A stretch of DNA of 64,000 nt from SLRI01 sp942491185 (GCA_942491185.1 CALOAB010000004.1:124001-188000); one strand, 5' to 3'; counted from the stretch's first letter, positions 1-9,181 are shown. Program-made: numbers and translations. Notes: generated by a model from the letters alone, not told the origin.

Positions 1-25
1 ACCCGCTATCTGCCCCGATCGCCTG

Positions 26-688
26 ATGTGCCCCGCAAACACCGGCGCCATCTGCTTCGACCTCGACGGCACGCTCACCGACCCGAAGCTCGGCATCACC
101 CGCTCGATCCGCCACGCGCTCGCGGCACTCGACCAGCCCGTTGCCGACGATGACGATCTGACCTGGTGCATCGGCCCGCCACTGCTCGGCAGCTTCGAGC
201 GGATGCTCGGCGATCGCCAGCGGGCTGCGGCCGCGCTCGCCCACTATCGCGATCGCTTCGGCGCTATCGGTCTCTACGAGAACGAGGTCTATCCCGACAT
301 CCGCGAGACCCTCGCCAGCCTGAAGAGCGCCGGACACCGCCTGTTCGTCGCCACCAGCAAGCCCTGGGTCTATGCCGAGCGGATCATCGAGCACTTCGCG
401 CTGACGCGCCATTTCGAAGCCGTCTTCGGCGCCGAGCTCGACGGCACGCGCGCCGACAAGACCGACCTCCTCGCCTGGGTTCTCGATCGAACGAGCCTTG
501 ATCCGACAACCACGACGATGATCGGCGATCGCTCCCACGACATCATCGGGGCGCGCGGCAACGGCATGGCGACCGTGGGCGTCCTCTACGGCTACGGCAC
601 GACCGAGGAGCTCACCAAAGCAGGCGCCGATCGGCTCTGCGAGACCCCAGCCGACCTGCTACCGACACTGAACGCGTTGTGGGCATAG
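26..688 (+). CDS. HAD-superfamily hydrolase, phosphoglycolate phosphatase-like
   Basis: This 220-residue soluble protein looks like a phosphatase of the Gph/PhnX type, which hydrolyses small phosphomonoesters in the cytoplasm. Motif I is the DLDGT segment with Asp12 and Asp14, the nucleophile and acid/base. A Thr/Ser motif II lies near residue 112 (ATSKPW). A Lys and a GDRSHD motif IV near residue 162 complete the Mg site. A helical cap fills residues 20-90. The length fits the family. The substrate cannot be read from sequence; phosphoglycolate and pyrophosphate (PpaX-like) are candidates. The ATG at 26 is close to the window edge, and the coding frame fits from there. It stands alone here. 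Confidence 0.85.
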   Translation: MCPANTGAICFDLDGTLTDPKLGITRSIRHALAALDQPVADDDDLTWCIGPPLLGSFERMLGDRQRAAAALAHYRDRFGAIGLYENEVYPDIRETLASLKSAGHRLFVATSKPWVYAERIIEHFALTRHFEAVFGAELDGTRADKTDLLAWVLDRTSLDPTTTTMIGDRSHDIIGARGNGMATVGVLYGYGTTEELTKAGADRLCETPADLLPTLNALWA

Positions 689-1074
689 ACAGCACGAGCC
701 ACTCGGCGACGTCGAACAAAAAAACGCATCACTAATCGGAAGGGTTTCGTCGCCAGCAGCGTCACATAGCTGACGAAGCCGATCGGCGGGCTCAATTGTC
801 TGAGCGACGCGAGCCGAGCCCAGCACCTCTCGTCCTGAGCAAGCGCGGCCGCCGTGCCACGCCTTCGCTTCGCCATCGATGGCATGGTGCCGGTCGATCG
901 TACCAACGGACGAAGGAAACCCTCCTGGAAGGCCGCAAACGGCTTGATTCTACTGCAGCGCAGCATAGACTGATTATCAGAGGTTGAGTTCGTCTGGTCA
1001 TCACCGCCAACGAGCAGTTATACCGTTTCGCTTGGCTGAACCCGAGTGCCAACCGCCAACGACGGAGCACCACG
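689..1074. other. gap of about 390 bases with no supported gene
   Basis: Between the HAD gene and the small membrane protein I see no reading frame with a recognisable protein pattern. The short frames on both strands are rich in Arg and Ser, which is typical of GC-rich shadow frames. A possible ribosome-binding GGAG lies at 1062-1066, just before the next gene. No clear terminator hairpin with a T tract was seen. Confidence 0.5.
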
Positions 1075-1332
1075 ATGACGGAAAAGCGCTTGCGCAGTCG
1101 TTTCGTGCTGCAGCGCCGCTACGAGCAACTAGCGGCGGGATCTGCCATCGTCGGTTCTGCCATTGGGCTGGTGCTCACCGGGGCCGCGCTCCTGCCGGCG
1201 GTTTCGGCCGGCGAGGACGTGCCACCCACCGCGTTCGCCATCGGGCTCATCATCATCATTGCCCTGGCCGTTCTGCCCTACATGGCCGTCCGCTGGCGAT
1301 GGCGGAAGATTCGCAGCGAATTGGACGATTGA
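1075..1332 (+). CDS. small two-helix membrane protein, unknown function
   Basis: An 85-residue protein with two hydrophobic segments, roughly residues 22-45 and 53-73, and a basic N-terminus and C-terminus. This is consistent with a two-pass inner-membrane protein. A GGAG ribosome-binding site sits about 9 bases before the ATG. I do not recognise the family. The longer overlapping frame starting at 984 is less likely because its composition is Arg-rich and lacks a pattern. Convergent with the HD-domain gene, about 36 bases apart. Function unknown. Confidence 0.6.
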   Translation: MTEKRLRSRFVLQRRYEQLAAGSAIVGSAIGLVLTGAALLPAVSAGEDVPPTAFAIGLIIIIALAVLPYMAVRWRWRKIRSELDD

Positions 1333-1368
1333 TCGACGGCGAGACTGCCGCCCGTCGCGGGCTGCAGC

Positions 1369-1992
1369 TCAGGCCGACGGTCGAGCGGGCCGGACACCAG
1401 CCTTCCTCAGCTTGTCCTCGGCGGCCGCCTGAATGACCTTGCAGAACGCCCTGAGAAACGGATCGTAGGCACAAGGCTGCTCGATCTTCTCGTAGATCAG
1501 CGCATATTCCGCCTCGGTCCAGGTCGAGAAATCGGCCAGATTGTGCTGGATCTGCACTTCCAGATTGTCGAGCGCCCCGGCGAACCGGGCCTCCGGGGTC
1601 ACCCGCTCCTCGAACTCGAAAAAGAGTGAGCGAACACGGTCGCCGACCGGCGAGCCCAAACGCTCGCAAATGTCCTCGATCGCCTGGGCTTCCTTCTGTC
1701 TCTTCAGAAGCTTGCGCTCGCCGGTCTCGAAGTAGGGGACGTCGCCGACCAACGCCTCGACCAGATCGTGAACGACGATCATCTCCAGCGTCCGGCCGAG
1801 ATCGACCGGCTCCTCGAGATGCGGCTGGATGAGCATCGCCATCAACGCCATCTGCCAGCTATGCTCGGCCACGCTCTCGCGGCGGCCGTCCGACAGCCAG
1901 CTATGCCTGAGCTCGCGCTTCAGGCCCTCGCTCAGTGCAAGGAAATCGAGGATCGTGTGAACGGCACCCGGCGCCGCCCCGCCTGCTGCCAT
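1369..1992 (-). CDS. HD-domain hydrolase, YfbR/5'-deoxynucleotidase-like
   Basis: A 207-residue HD-superfamily phosphohydrolase. The metal-binding pattern is visible: a His in the ESVAEHSW segment near residue 43, the HD pair in VVHDLVEA near residue 75, and a downstream conserved Asp. This resembles the YfbR/HDDC2 group, metal-dependent 5'-deoxynucleotidases that dephosphorylate dNMPs. That activity is family knowledge, and the substrate here is inferred. The ATG overlaps the stop of typA by one base (TGATG), so the two are probably translated together. The length matches the family. Confidence 0.8.
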   Translation of the reverse strand: MAAGGAAPGAVHTILDFLALSEGLKRELRHSWLSDGRRESVAEHSWQMALMAMLIQPHLEEPVDLGRTLEMIVVHDLVEALVGDVPYFETGERKLLKRQKEAQAIEDICERLGSPVGDRVRSLFFEFEERVTPEARFAGALDNLEVQIQHNLADFSTWTEAEYALIYEKIEQPCAYDPFLRAFCKVIQAAAEDKLRKAGVRPARPSA

Positions 1993-3815
1993 CAGGCGAC
2001 CTCGGCGCGCCGCGCAGCCTTCTTCCGCTCATGCGGATCCAGATAGCGCTTGCGCAGTCGAACATGCGCCGGCGTCACCTCGACCAGCTCATCGTCGGCG
2101 ATATAGGCGATCGAGCGCTCCAGCGTGAGCTTGAGCGGCGGCGTCAGCAGCACCGCGTCGTCCTTGCCCGACGCGCGCATGTTGGTGAGCTTCTTGCCCT
2201 TCAGCGGATTGACCTCGAGGTCGTTGCCGCGGTTGTGCTCGCCGATGATCATCCCCGAATAGACCTTGGTCCCGCCTTCGACGAAGAGCTGGCCTCTGTC
2301 CTCGAGGTTCCAGAGCGCATAGGCCACGGCCTCGCCCTGCTCGCCGCTGACGATGGCACCGGTATGGCGTTGCGCGATCGGCCCCTTGTAGGGCTCGAAG
2401 GCGAGAAACAACCGGTTCATCACGCCTGTGCCGCGGGTGTCGGTGAGAAACTCGCCGTGATAGCCGATCAGGGCCCGTGACGGCGCGTGAAAGACCAGTC
2501 GCTGCTTGCCAGCGCCGGCCGGACGCATCTCGACCAGATCGCCGCGCCGCTTGGTCAGCTTCTCGACCACGGCGCCGGCGAACTCCTCGTCGACATCGAT
2601 CACCACCTCCTCGATGGGCTCGAGGCGCTGGCCGGTCTCCGGGTCGTCCTGGAAGAGCACCCGCGGCCGGCTGATCGACAGCTCGAAGCCCTCGCGCCGC
2701 ATGGTCTCGATCAGCACCGCGAGCTGCAGCTCGCCCCGCCCGGCAACCTCGAAGGCATCGTTCTCCGCCGAGCGGCTGACCCTGATCGCGACATTGCCCT
2801 CGGCCTCGCGCAGCAACCGGTCCCAGATCTGCCGCGAGGTGACCTTGGTGCCGTCCTGCCCGGCATAGGGGCTGTCATTGACGGAGAAGGTCATGGCGAT
2901 GGTCGACGGATCGATCGGCTGTGCCGCGATCGGCGTGTCGACCGCCGTGTCGGCCAGGGTATCGGCGACGGTGGCCTTGGTCAGCCCGGCAATGGCGATG
3001 ATGTCGCCGGCCTCCGCCATCTCGACCGGCTGTCGCTCGAGGCCACGAAAGGCCAGGATCTTCGAGACACGGCCCTGCTCCACCAGCTCGCCGGTTCGGC
3101 TCAGCGCCTTGATCGACTGGTTGGCGCGGACGACGCCGCTCTCGATCCGCCCGGTCAACAGCCGGCCAAGATAAGGGTTGGACTCGAGCGTCGTCGCCAA
3201 CATGCGAAACGGCCCTGCACTATCCGCCTGTGGAGCACGCACGTGCTCGACAATCAGCTCGAACAGCGGGCCCATGTCGGTTTGCGCATCACCCAACTCG
3301 CGCACCGCCCAGCCGTGCTTGGCCGAAGCGTAGAGATGCGGGAAGTCGAGCTGATGCTCATCGGCATCCAGGGCAGCGAACAGATCGAAGATCTCATCGA
3401 GCACCGCCTCGGCACGCTGGTCCGGCTTGTCGACCTTGTTGATGACGACAATCGGCCGGAGGCCGATCTTCAACGCCTTGCCGAGAACGAACTTGGTCTG
3501 CGGCATCGGCCCCTCGGAGGCATCGACGAGGAGGAGGCAGCTATCGACCATCGAGAGGATGCGCTCGACCTCGCCGCCGAAATCGGCGTGGCCTGGCGTG
3601 TCGACGATGTTGATCCGCGTTTCCTGCCACATCACGGATGTGCATTTGGCGAGGATCGTGATCCCGCGCTCGCGCTCGAGGTCATTGCTGTCCATCGCGC
3701 GCTCGGCGACACGTTGGTTGTCGCGAAACGTGCCGCTCTGCTGGAGCAGACAGTCGACCAGGGTCGTCTTGCCGTGGTCGACGTGCGCGATGATGGCGAT
3801 GTTGCGCAAGTTCAT
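1992..3815 (-). CDS. typA: translational GTPase TypA/BipA
   Basis: A ribosome-associated GTPase of the EF-G/EF-Tu superfamily, linked in other bacteria to 50S assembly and growth under stress or cold. G1 (AHVDHGKTT) is at residues 10-18, followed by the DTPGH G3 motif and NKVD G4 motif. The EF-G-like domains and the BipA-specific C-terminal domain follow. I place the start at the ATG at 3815 because the protein then begins MNLRNIAIIAHVDHGK, as in homologues, and is 607 residues, the usual length. A longer frame begins at 3935 but its first 40 residues have no family match. An AT-rich patch at about 3899-3920 may hold the promoter. Confidence 0.96.
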   Translation of the reverse strand: MNLRNIAIIAHVDHGKTTLVDCLLQQSGTFRDNQRVAERAMDSNDLERERGITILAKCTSVMWQETRINIVDTPGHADFGGEVERILSMVDSCLLLVDASEGPMPQTKFVLGKALKIGLRPIVVINKVDKPDQRAEAVLDEIFDLFAALDADEHQLDFPHLYASAKHGWAVRELGDAQTDMGPLFELIVEHVRAPQADSAGPFRMLATTLESNPYLGRLLTGRIESGVVRANQSIKALSRTGELVEQGRVSKILAFRGLERQPVEMAEAGDIIAIAGLTKATVADTLADTAVDTPIAAQPIDPSTIAMTFSVNDSPYAGQDGTKVTSRQIWDRLLREAEGNVAIRVSRSAENDAFEVAGRGELQLAVLIETMRREGFELSISRPRVLFQDDPETGQRLEPIEEVVIDVDEEFAGAVVEKLTKRRGDLVEMRPAGAGKQRLVFHAPSRALIGYHGEFLTDTRGTGVMNRLFLAFEPYKGPIAQRHTGAIVSGEQGEAVAYALWNLEDRGQLFVEGGTKVYSGMIIGEHNRGNDLEVNPLKGKKLTNMRASGKDDAVLLTPPLKLTLERSIAYIADDELVEVTPAHVRLRKRYLDPHERKKAARRAEVA

Positions 3816-4000
3816 GGTTGCGGATCCGGATGTCGCGCGGGCGGGCGAGTGAATGGGAGTGACGGGAAGCCGGGGATCGCCTGAGCGAGCCGCAGCCCTA
3901 TCTATATAGCGTCGATTAGGCACCGTTGCGAGCACTGCGGCTTTCGTGCTCTGTTATGAGACGGCCGGCCACACAGAGGCGCCCGCCGGGGAAGAGCCTG

Positions 4001-4846
4001 ATGTCGCAATTGTCACACCATACGCAAGCACCTCGTGCCGCTGGCCTACCGGCGCCGTTGGCGACGATGCCGGCGACAACGGCGGCAGCGGTCGAGCTGC
4101 TGTTCACCGATATCGATGATACGCTGACCTTGGACGGCCGGCTGCCGGCCATGGCCTACTCGGCGCTCGAGGAGCTCGAGGCAGCGGGCATCAAGGTGGT
4201 GCCGGTCACGGGCCGCCCGGCAGGCTGGTGCGACCTGATCGCCCGCCTCTGGCCGGTCCTGGCAGTGGTCGGCGAGAATGGCGCCTTCTACTACCGCTAC
4301 GATCGCGACACGCGACGGATGCATCGGGTCTACGTCAAGGAGCAGAGCGAGCGCGCTGGCGACCGGGCGAAGCTCGATGCCATCCTTGAGGCCGTGCTCG
4401 CCGAGGTGCCAGGCGCGGCGCTGGCCGCCGACCAGGCCGGCCGTGACTGCGATCTCGCCATCGACTTCGCCGAGGATGTCGGCCCGCTCGGCGACGACGC
4501 CGTTCGGGCGATCACAGCCGTCTTCGCCCGCCATGGCGCGGTTGCCAAGGTCAGCTCGATCCACGTCAATGGCTGGTTCGGCAGCTATGACAAGCGATCG
4601 ATGTGCGAGCGGCTGCTTGCCGACGAGCTGGGCACCAGCCGCGAGGCGATGGGCGAACGGGCGGCATTCATCGGCGACTCGCCCAATGATGCGCCGATGT
4701 TCGGGAGTTTCCCTTGCTCGATCGGCGTGGCGAACCTAGAACGGTTCTTCGACACGCTCGATGACTACCCTCGTTGGATTACGCGCCAGCCCGGCGGGCT
4801 CGGTTTTCGCGAGCTCGCGGACTGCCTGCTCGACGCGCGGAAGTGA
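4001..4846 (+). CDS. HAD-IIB family phosphatase (sugar-phosphatase-like)
   Basis: A 281-residue HAD phosphatase of subclass IIB, the Cof/MPGP/sucrose-phosphatase type. Motif I is FTDIDDTLTLDG near residue 35. A VTGRP motif II, an NGAF segment and the GDSPNDAPMF motif IV near residue 227 follow. Between them lies the alpha/beta cap that defines class II. The substrate is not decidable; mannosyl-phosphoglycerate or another sugar phosphate is possible. I chose the ATG at 4001 because GGGGAAG lies 6 bases upstream. ATGs at 3926 and 4067 are alternatives. It is divergent from typA and 10 bases upstream of the CDP-alcohol phosphatidyltransferase, so the two probably share a transcript. Confidence 0.85.
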   Translation: MSQLSHHTQAPRAAGLPAPLATMPATTAAAVELLFTDIDDTLTLDGRLPAMAYSALEELEAAGIKVVPVTGRPAGWCDLIARLWPVLAVVGENGAFYYRYDRDTRRMHRVYVKEQSERAGDRAKLDAILEAVLAEVPGAALAADQAGRDCDLAIDFAEDVGPLGDDAVRAITAVFARHGAVAKVSSIHVNGWFGSYDKRSMCERLLADELGTSREAMGERAAFIGDSPNDAPMFGSFPCSIGVANLERFFDTLDDYPRWITRQPGGLGFRELADCLLDARK

Positions 4847-4856
4847 GCCCGTGCAT

Positions 4857-5426
4857 ATGTTGCCCAACATTTTAAGCCTTGCCCGGATGTTTTGCGGCCC
4901 GCTGGTCATGCTGCTGGTCGCCCAGGGCAGCTTCACAGCACTGGTCGCCACGATCCTGGTGATGCTGCTGGCCGAGATCTCCGATCTCATGGACGGTCAT
5001 CTTGCCCGCAAGCTGAATGTGACATCCGCCTTCGGCAAGATCGTCGACCCCCTTGCCGACAGCCTCTACCGCGCGCTGGTCTTCCTCGCCTTCATGGACG
5101 CTGGCTGGATGCCGGCCTGGATGGTCGCGGTGATCGTCAGCCGCGATATCCTCGTCTCGTATTTGCGGATCTTCTCCGAGCAGCACGGCGTCACCATGGG
5201 TGCCAGGCAAAGCGGCAAGATCAAGGCCGTGTTCCAGGGTGTGGTGCAAATCGGCACTGTCGTGCTGGTGATCGTGTCCGGCGGCACGCTAGTCGGTGTC
5301 TATGAGACCCTGGTATTCTCCATTTTGCTCGTGGCGACCCTGGTGACCGCCTGGTCGGGTGTCGACTACACCTTGGGCTTCATCCGCTCGGTGGGTCTTC
5401 GCGACGTCGTCGCCAATCGCGGCTGA
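4857..5426 (+). CDS. CDP-alcohol phosphatidyltransferase family protein (PgsA-like)
   Basis: A membrane enzyme that transfers a phosphatidyl group from CDP-diacylglycerol to an alcohol. The family signature DG-x2-AR-x8-G-x3-D-x3-D is complete (DGHLAR followed by GKIVDPLAD), at about residues 45-67. Several hydrophobic helices follow, and the 189-residue length suits PgsA-type enzymes. Phosphatidylglycerophosphate synthase is the likeliest role; the acceptor alcohol is inferred. The ATG at 4857 lies 10 bases after the HAD phosphatase stop. A phosphatase next to a phosphatidyltransferase could suggest linked steps, but that is speculation. Confidence 0.85.
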   Translation: MLPNILSLARMFCGPLVMLLVAQGSFTALVATILVMLLAEISDLMDGHLARKLNVTSAFGKIVDPLADSLYRALVFLAFMDAGWMPAWMVAVIVSRDILVSYLRIFSEQHGVTMGARQSGKIKAVFQGVVQIGTVVLVIVSGGTLVGVYETLVFSILLVATLVTAWSGVDYTLGFIRSVGLRDVVANRG

Positions 5427-5613
5427 TGTGGCGCAACTGGACAATGGCGAGGCACCGACGCGCGCGACCAAATCAGACGTTAACCAAGTCGAAACCGCTG
5501 GATGGTAGACAGCCAATCACACTAGTGTCGCGAGGCCTCGCTAAGCGGCGCAACGAATGGATGCTCGGTGCCTGGAACGGCGCCGGCCTGGTCGGATCGA
5601 CCGGAATGGGCGG

Positions 5614-6156
5614 ATGAAATTCAAGGTACTACGGCCGATGATGCGCTTTTGGCGGTCGAAAGCGTACCGTCCTGGCCTCATTGGCTGGTCGCTGGGCATC
5701 GGTATGGTGATCGGCTTCTCGCCGACCATCGGCCTGCAGATGATCATCTGCATCGCCTTTTGCCTCGGCTGGAACCGGCTGCATTCGAACAAGCTGAACC
5801 TGCCGGCGATGCTGGTCGGCAGCCTCGTCGTCAATCCATTGACGATGGCGCCGACCTACGTGCTCTACTATCAACTCGGCTGTAGCGTCGTGGAGTGCCG
5901 GCTCCACTTGAACGAAGAGTTCTTCATGTCGCTCGGCAATATCACGCAGCTCGGCACCGGTATCATCGTGCCGGTCATGCTCGGCAGCATTCCGTTCATG
6001 ATCGCCGCACTGCCCATCGGCATCTATCTCGGCAACCGTGTGGAATCGCTGCTCGAGGCGCGGCGACTGCGCCGTCGATCCGCCCGCAGACCCGCCCGCC
6101 AGGGCAAGGTCACAAGCGCCCCGGCCAGCGGCACCGGCAGCGCGTCCAACGCCTGA
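5614..6156 (+). CDS. DUF2062 domain-containing membrane protein
   Basis: A 180-residue protein that fits the DUF2062 family. Residues 20-50 contain the family-typical short amphipathic and membrane segment with a GFSPTIGLQ motif. A second segment includes the NP in SLVVNPLTMAPTYVLYY, and a third helix lies near residues 115-140. The C-terminus is strongly basic. The function is unknown, although the family often occurs near envelope or glycosyltransferase genes. The ATG at 5614 starts MKFKVLRP and follows a purine-rich stretch. The longer frame from 5557 adds Arg-rich sequence without a pattern. A perfect 12-base palindrome lies upstream at 5530-5541. Confidence 0.85.
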   Translation: MKFKVLRPMMRFWRSKAYRPGLIGWSLGIGMVIGFSPTIGLQMIICIAFCLGWNRLHSNKLNLPAMLVGSLVVNPLTMAPTYVLYYQLGCSVVECRLHLNEEFFMSLGNITQLGTGIIVPVMLGSIPFMIAALPIGIYLGNRVESLLEARRLRRRSARRPARQGKVTSAPASGTGSASNA

Positions 6157-6274
6157 GACAGCAACGATCCACCGCGTGCCCGCCCGATCCATGGCAGAGA
6201 GCCAGCTTGGCGGCCTGGGCATCAGGAGGCCCAGCCACCGCTATCGGGCCTGACCGAGACGAACGCCGCATTGG

Positions 6275-7756
6275 CTACCAGGTGCCGAGCGCCCGCAGCT
6301 TCGGTATCTTCTTGTCTTGATGATCGGCCATGCGGGTCAGCAATCGATCGAGCGCGCTCACGCCCTCCACTACGAACGGCCCCTTGTTCAGCATCACCGC
6401 CTCGGCGCGCACGGCCATTGCCGCATCGGTCATCTCGCCCCTGGACGGCAGGCCTTTCTTGACCAGCTGCTCCAACACCTGGGGGGCCCAGATGACCGGC
6501 ACGTGGGCTGCCTCGCTGAGCCACATCAGCTCTTCCTGCATCTCGGCTCGACGCTCGAAGCCGATCTCGACCGCAAGGTCGCCGCGGGCGATCATCACCG
6601 CCATGGGCTGGCGGCCGGCAGCAGCGACGATGATCGATGGCAGCTCGGCGATCGCCCGCGACGTCTCGATCTTGGCGACAAGCGGCACTTCCTGCCAGCT
6701 CTTGGGCCTGACTCCTGCCATCGCTTCCTGCAAGCTGCGGATGTCAGCCGCATTCTGCACGAAGCTGTAGCCAACGAGGTCCGCGAGCTCGAGCGCATGC
6801 GGCAGATCGGCCAAATCCTTGGCGGTCAGGGCAGTGATGGCGAGCGCCGTATCGGGAAAGTTCAGCCCTTTCTCCGATTTCGGCTTCCAGCCCTTGGGGC
6901 CGACGCGCGCCACCCGCAGCCAGGCACCGCCGACATCCGCCGTCTCGACGACTGCTGCCAACTTGCCATCGTCGACGAAGACCCGATCACCGGCCCGCAG
7001 CTGTGCCAGAATCTCCGGCGCCTGACAGGCGATGGCGACACTGGCCGACGCCTGCCAACCAGACGCCAGAGGCGCGTCCGGCCGGTGCAGCAGCAGCCGT
7101 TCGCCAGTCTGCAAGCACGGCTTGCGGACCGACACCTCGATCGCGCCGGTACGGATCTTCGGGCCGGCGAGGTCCATGAGAACCCGCACGGGTCGTCCGG
7201 TTCGAGTCGACGCAGCCCGCGCATTGGCCGCCATCCGCGCCCAGGCTTCTGGATCATCGTGGGCGCAATTGATGCGGCAGACGTCGGCGCCGGCCTCGAG
7301 CAGATCGACGAGCAGCGTGCCGTCAGCCGCGGCCTCGCTCGGCAAGGTGACGACGATTCGCACGCGGCGCGGCGACGATCTCGGGCCGAAGACGGCATCG
7401 GTGTTGCGCACCAGGCTCGCCTGGCCTGCGAAGAACCGCTCGAACGCGACACGCTCCGCCGTATCCTTCCCGGACAGCCGGTCGACCGCCCAGATGACCG
7501 CGTCGAGATTGGCAGTCACGCGGCCCTCGAGGCGACCGAGCGACGACAGGCCAGCGCCCATGAGATCGACCTGCAAGGGCCGAAGATCATGCCGGCGCAG
7601 GGCCAGATAGGCCGCGAGATTGGCAGCGCTCGCGTCGAAAGCACCACGCTCGATCAGCGGCGCCCACTCACGCATGCGCGCTGCCGCTCCCGCCGACACG
7701 GCCTGATGCAGCTCTGCCAGACTGGCCGTCAGCGCTGCCGGCGACCCGTCGTTCAT
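6275..7756 (-). CDS. divergent pyruvate kinase, barrel-only form with N-terminal extension
   Basis: A 493-residue pyruvate kinase homologue. The TIM-barrel core starts near residue 131 with RIVVTLPSEA and carries RINCAHDD, MDLAGPKIRTG, the catalytic-Lys segment VAKIET, the metal-binding IARGDLAVE and a divergent APQVLEQL...PSRGEMTD segment. Two features differ from the textbook enzyme. The first 130 residues are an Ala/Leu-rich helical region of unknown role, and the protein ends just after AVMLNKGPF, so the C-terminal allosteric domain is missing. Similar forms are known in alphaproteobacteria (from memory). It may convert phosphoenolpyruvate to pyruvate without fructose bisphosphate control. 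The start is the ATG at 7756, preceded by GGAGTG. Confidence 0.85.
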   Translation of the reverse strand: MNDGSPAALTASLAELHQAVSAGAAARMREWAPLIERGAFDASAANLAAYLALRRHDLRPLQVDLMGAGLSSLGRLEGRVTANLDAVIWAVDRLSGKDTAERVAFERFFAGQASLVRNTDAVFGPRSSPRRVRIVVTLPSEAAADGTLLVDLLEAGADVCRINCAHDDPEAWARMAANARAASTRTGRPVRVLMDLAGPKIRTGAIEVSVRKPCLQTGERLLLHRPDAPLASGWQASASVAIACQAPEILAQLRAGDRVFVDDGKLAAVVETADVGGAWLRVARVGPKGWKPKSEKGLNFPDTALAITALTAKDLADLPHALELADLVGYSFVQNAADIRSLQEAMAGVRPKSWQEVPLVAKIETSRAIAELPSIIVAAAGRQPMAVMIARGDLAVEIGFERRAEMQEELMWLSEAAHVPVIWAPQVLEQLVKKGLPSRGEMTDAAMAVRAEAVMLNKGPFVVEGVSALDRLLTRMADHQDKKIPKLRALGTW

Positions 7757-8308
7757 CGTCAACACTCCGTCGCGATGGATTCCCGAACGACCTATGCTCG
7801 GTATCGTGACCGTGTCGTGACCGGACGAGTTCTTGATCCGCCGGCGGCCGACAGGCGCGTCAACAGCCAGAAGACGTCGAGAGCGGGCCCCCGTCCCAGC
7901 CTGCAAGCCGCCGACGCCACGCCTGCCGGACGAGCCCAGACGCCAACCGTCCAAGCAAATCGCATTGGCCTGCGCGTTAGGACCGGCAGGATCAGTCAGT
8001 GTTGGCGCGTGATCTTGGAGATTATCTAAGAAGCTCACGATGCATGTCATGAGCGTGGCAGCGAGCGGTGCGAGGTGGCAATAGTCCGTCGATGCAGTGC
8101 ATCGCCGGGCTATTGAGGACGCAGCAGGTGCTTCGCTGTGGAGTCATCGCAGCCCCGCAAGGCGCCGACCTCAAGTGCGATCGGCTGGGAATCGACTCCG
8201 GCCTTGTCGCCACGCTGAACCGATGTCCCTGCATCGGACTGCGCTCGGCTTCGCGCCGGCGGTCGATCGCAAGTCGATGAAACGCCTCGCAACCATCTTG
8301 GACGGGCT
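7757..8308. other. gap of about 550 bases, no supported gene, one 15-base palindrome
   Basis: This stretch separates the pyruvate kinase start from the end of motE. Short frames on both strands lack any family pattern. The clearest structure is a perfect inverted repeat at 8090-8104, CGATGCA-G-TGCATCG with 7-base arms, which could be an operator or be chance. The promoter of pyruvate kinase should lie near 7760-7850, but no convincing -35/-10 pair was seen. Confidence 0.5.
8090..8104. repeat. perfect 7+1+7 inverted repeat
   Basis: CGATGCA, one central G, then TGCATCG. It is a short symmetric site inside a non-coding gap, as expected for a dimeric regulator. It is about 335 bases from the pyruvate kinase start, so its target is unclear, and chance cannot be excluded. 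Confidence 0.4.
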
Positions 8309-9181
8309 CTAGTTGAGGCGCGGCAGCTCGCGCTCGCGCGCGAGCTCTGTCGTCACGACGCGCGCACGACTCGGGTCCATGGCTGCCAGGATCGCTGCCA
8401 TCCGCGCTTCGCGCATCCGCTTCGCCACGGCAAGAATGACCGGCAACTCCAGCTGGTTGAAGATCGCCGCAGCCGATTTGGCCCGCATGCTCTCATACAT
8501 CTTGACGAGTTGCTGGAGGCGCTCCTCCTCTTCGGCCTCAGCGGCACCCACCAGCGCTTCGAGCTCCAGCTGGAAAGCTTCGAGCCTCTCGATTTGCGCC
8601 ATGACATCGGCTTCAGCAGCACGAACAGCAGCCTCGCGCAGCGCCAGCCTGGCCTCCAGCTCGAGAATCTCGGCGCGTCGCCGCTGCAGCGTCCGCGCCA
8701 CATCATCAAGGCCAGGAAGTACGTCCGGAATCTGCAGGAGCGGGTGCGATGTGGCACTTTGCTGTGAGACATCGACATCCGAGCCCACAGTCTCGAGCGC
8801 TGCTTTTGGGCCAGCCGATGGTTCCGGCGCATAAGCCGGCAAGAACGCCGGCGACAGCGGGTCGACAGAGTCGATCGCAAACGTCGCTTCGTCGACCGGC
8901 TCAACCCAGGAGGCGACGAGCTCCGCCAAGTGCGCACCCGAGAGCAGTGCTGCAATTCCCGCCATGCCAGCTGTCGCCAACAGCGGTGACGGCCAAGCCC
9001 GCGCCAGCTCTGGGATATGGGCTTCAGCAGTGCGCGCCATGACCGGATCGATCCGCTCGCCCCTACTTTGCCGACCAAGCTTGCTGACCAGCCGACGCAT
9101 TGGCTTCAATGCGTGAGACGCTCTGTCGATGAGCTCACCGAAGCAACGGCCGGGAAAATCAAGGAAGGATCCAGTGATCAT
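8309..9181 (-). CDS. motE: MotE-type flagellar protein with MgtE N-terminal-like domain
   Basis: A 290-residue inner-membrane protein. A hydrophobic segment lies at about residues 66-88. A periplasmic linker leads to a charged coiled coil at 157-225. The C-terminal 60 residues (KMYESMRAKSAAAIFNQL through ILAAMDPSRA) match the MgtE N-terminal-like domain of MotE, a periplasmic chaperone of MotC in rhizobial motility. The role is by analogy. The ATG at 9181 overlaps the DUF6468 gene stop by 4 bases (ATGA), which supports this start even though the N-terminal 60 residues are atypical. It is the last gene of the fliL-fliM operon. Confidence 0.8.
   Translation of the reverse strand: MITGSFLDFPGRCFGELIDRASHALKPMRRLVSKLGRQSRGERIDPVMARTAEAHIPELARAWPSPLLATAGMAGIAALLSGAHLAELVASWVEPVDEATFAIDSVDPLSPAFLPAYAPEPSAGPKAALETVGSDVDVSQQSATSHPLLQIPDVLPGLDDVARTLQRRRAEILELEARLALREAAVRAAEADVMAQIERLEAFQLELEALVGAAEAEEEERLQQLVKMYESMRAKSAAAIFNQLELPVILAVAKRMREARMAAILAAMDPSRARVVTTELARERELPRLN

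Noticed and set aside
2487..3884. 465-residue plus-strand frame opposite typA
   Set aside because: It mirrors the typA codons in the antisense direction and has no independent family features.
7195..7215. GGTTCGAGTC word resembling a tRNA T-loop
   Set aside because: It lies inside the pyruvate kinase gene and no cloverleaf arms can be drawn around it.
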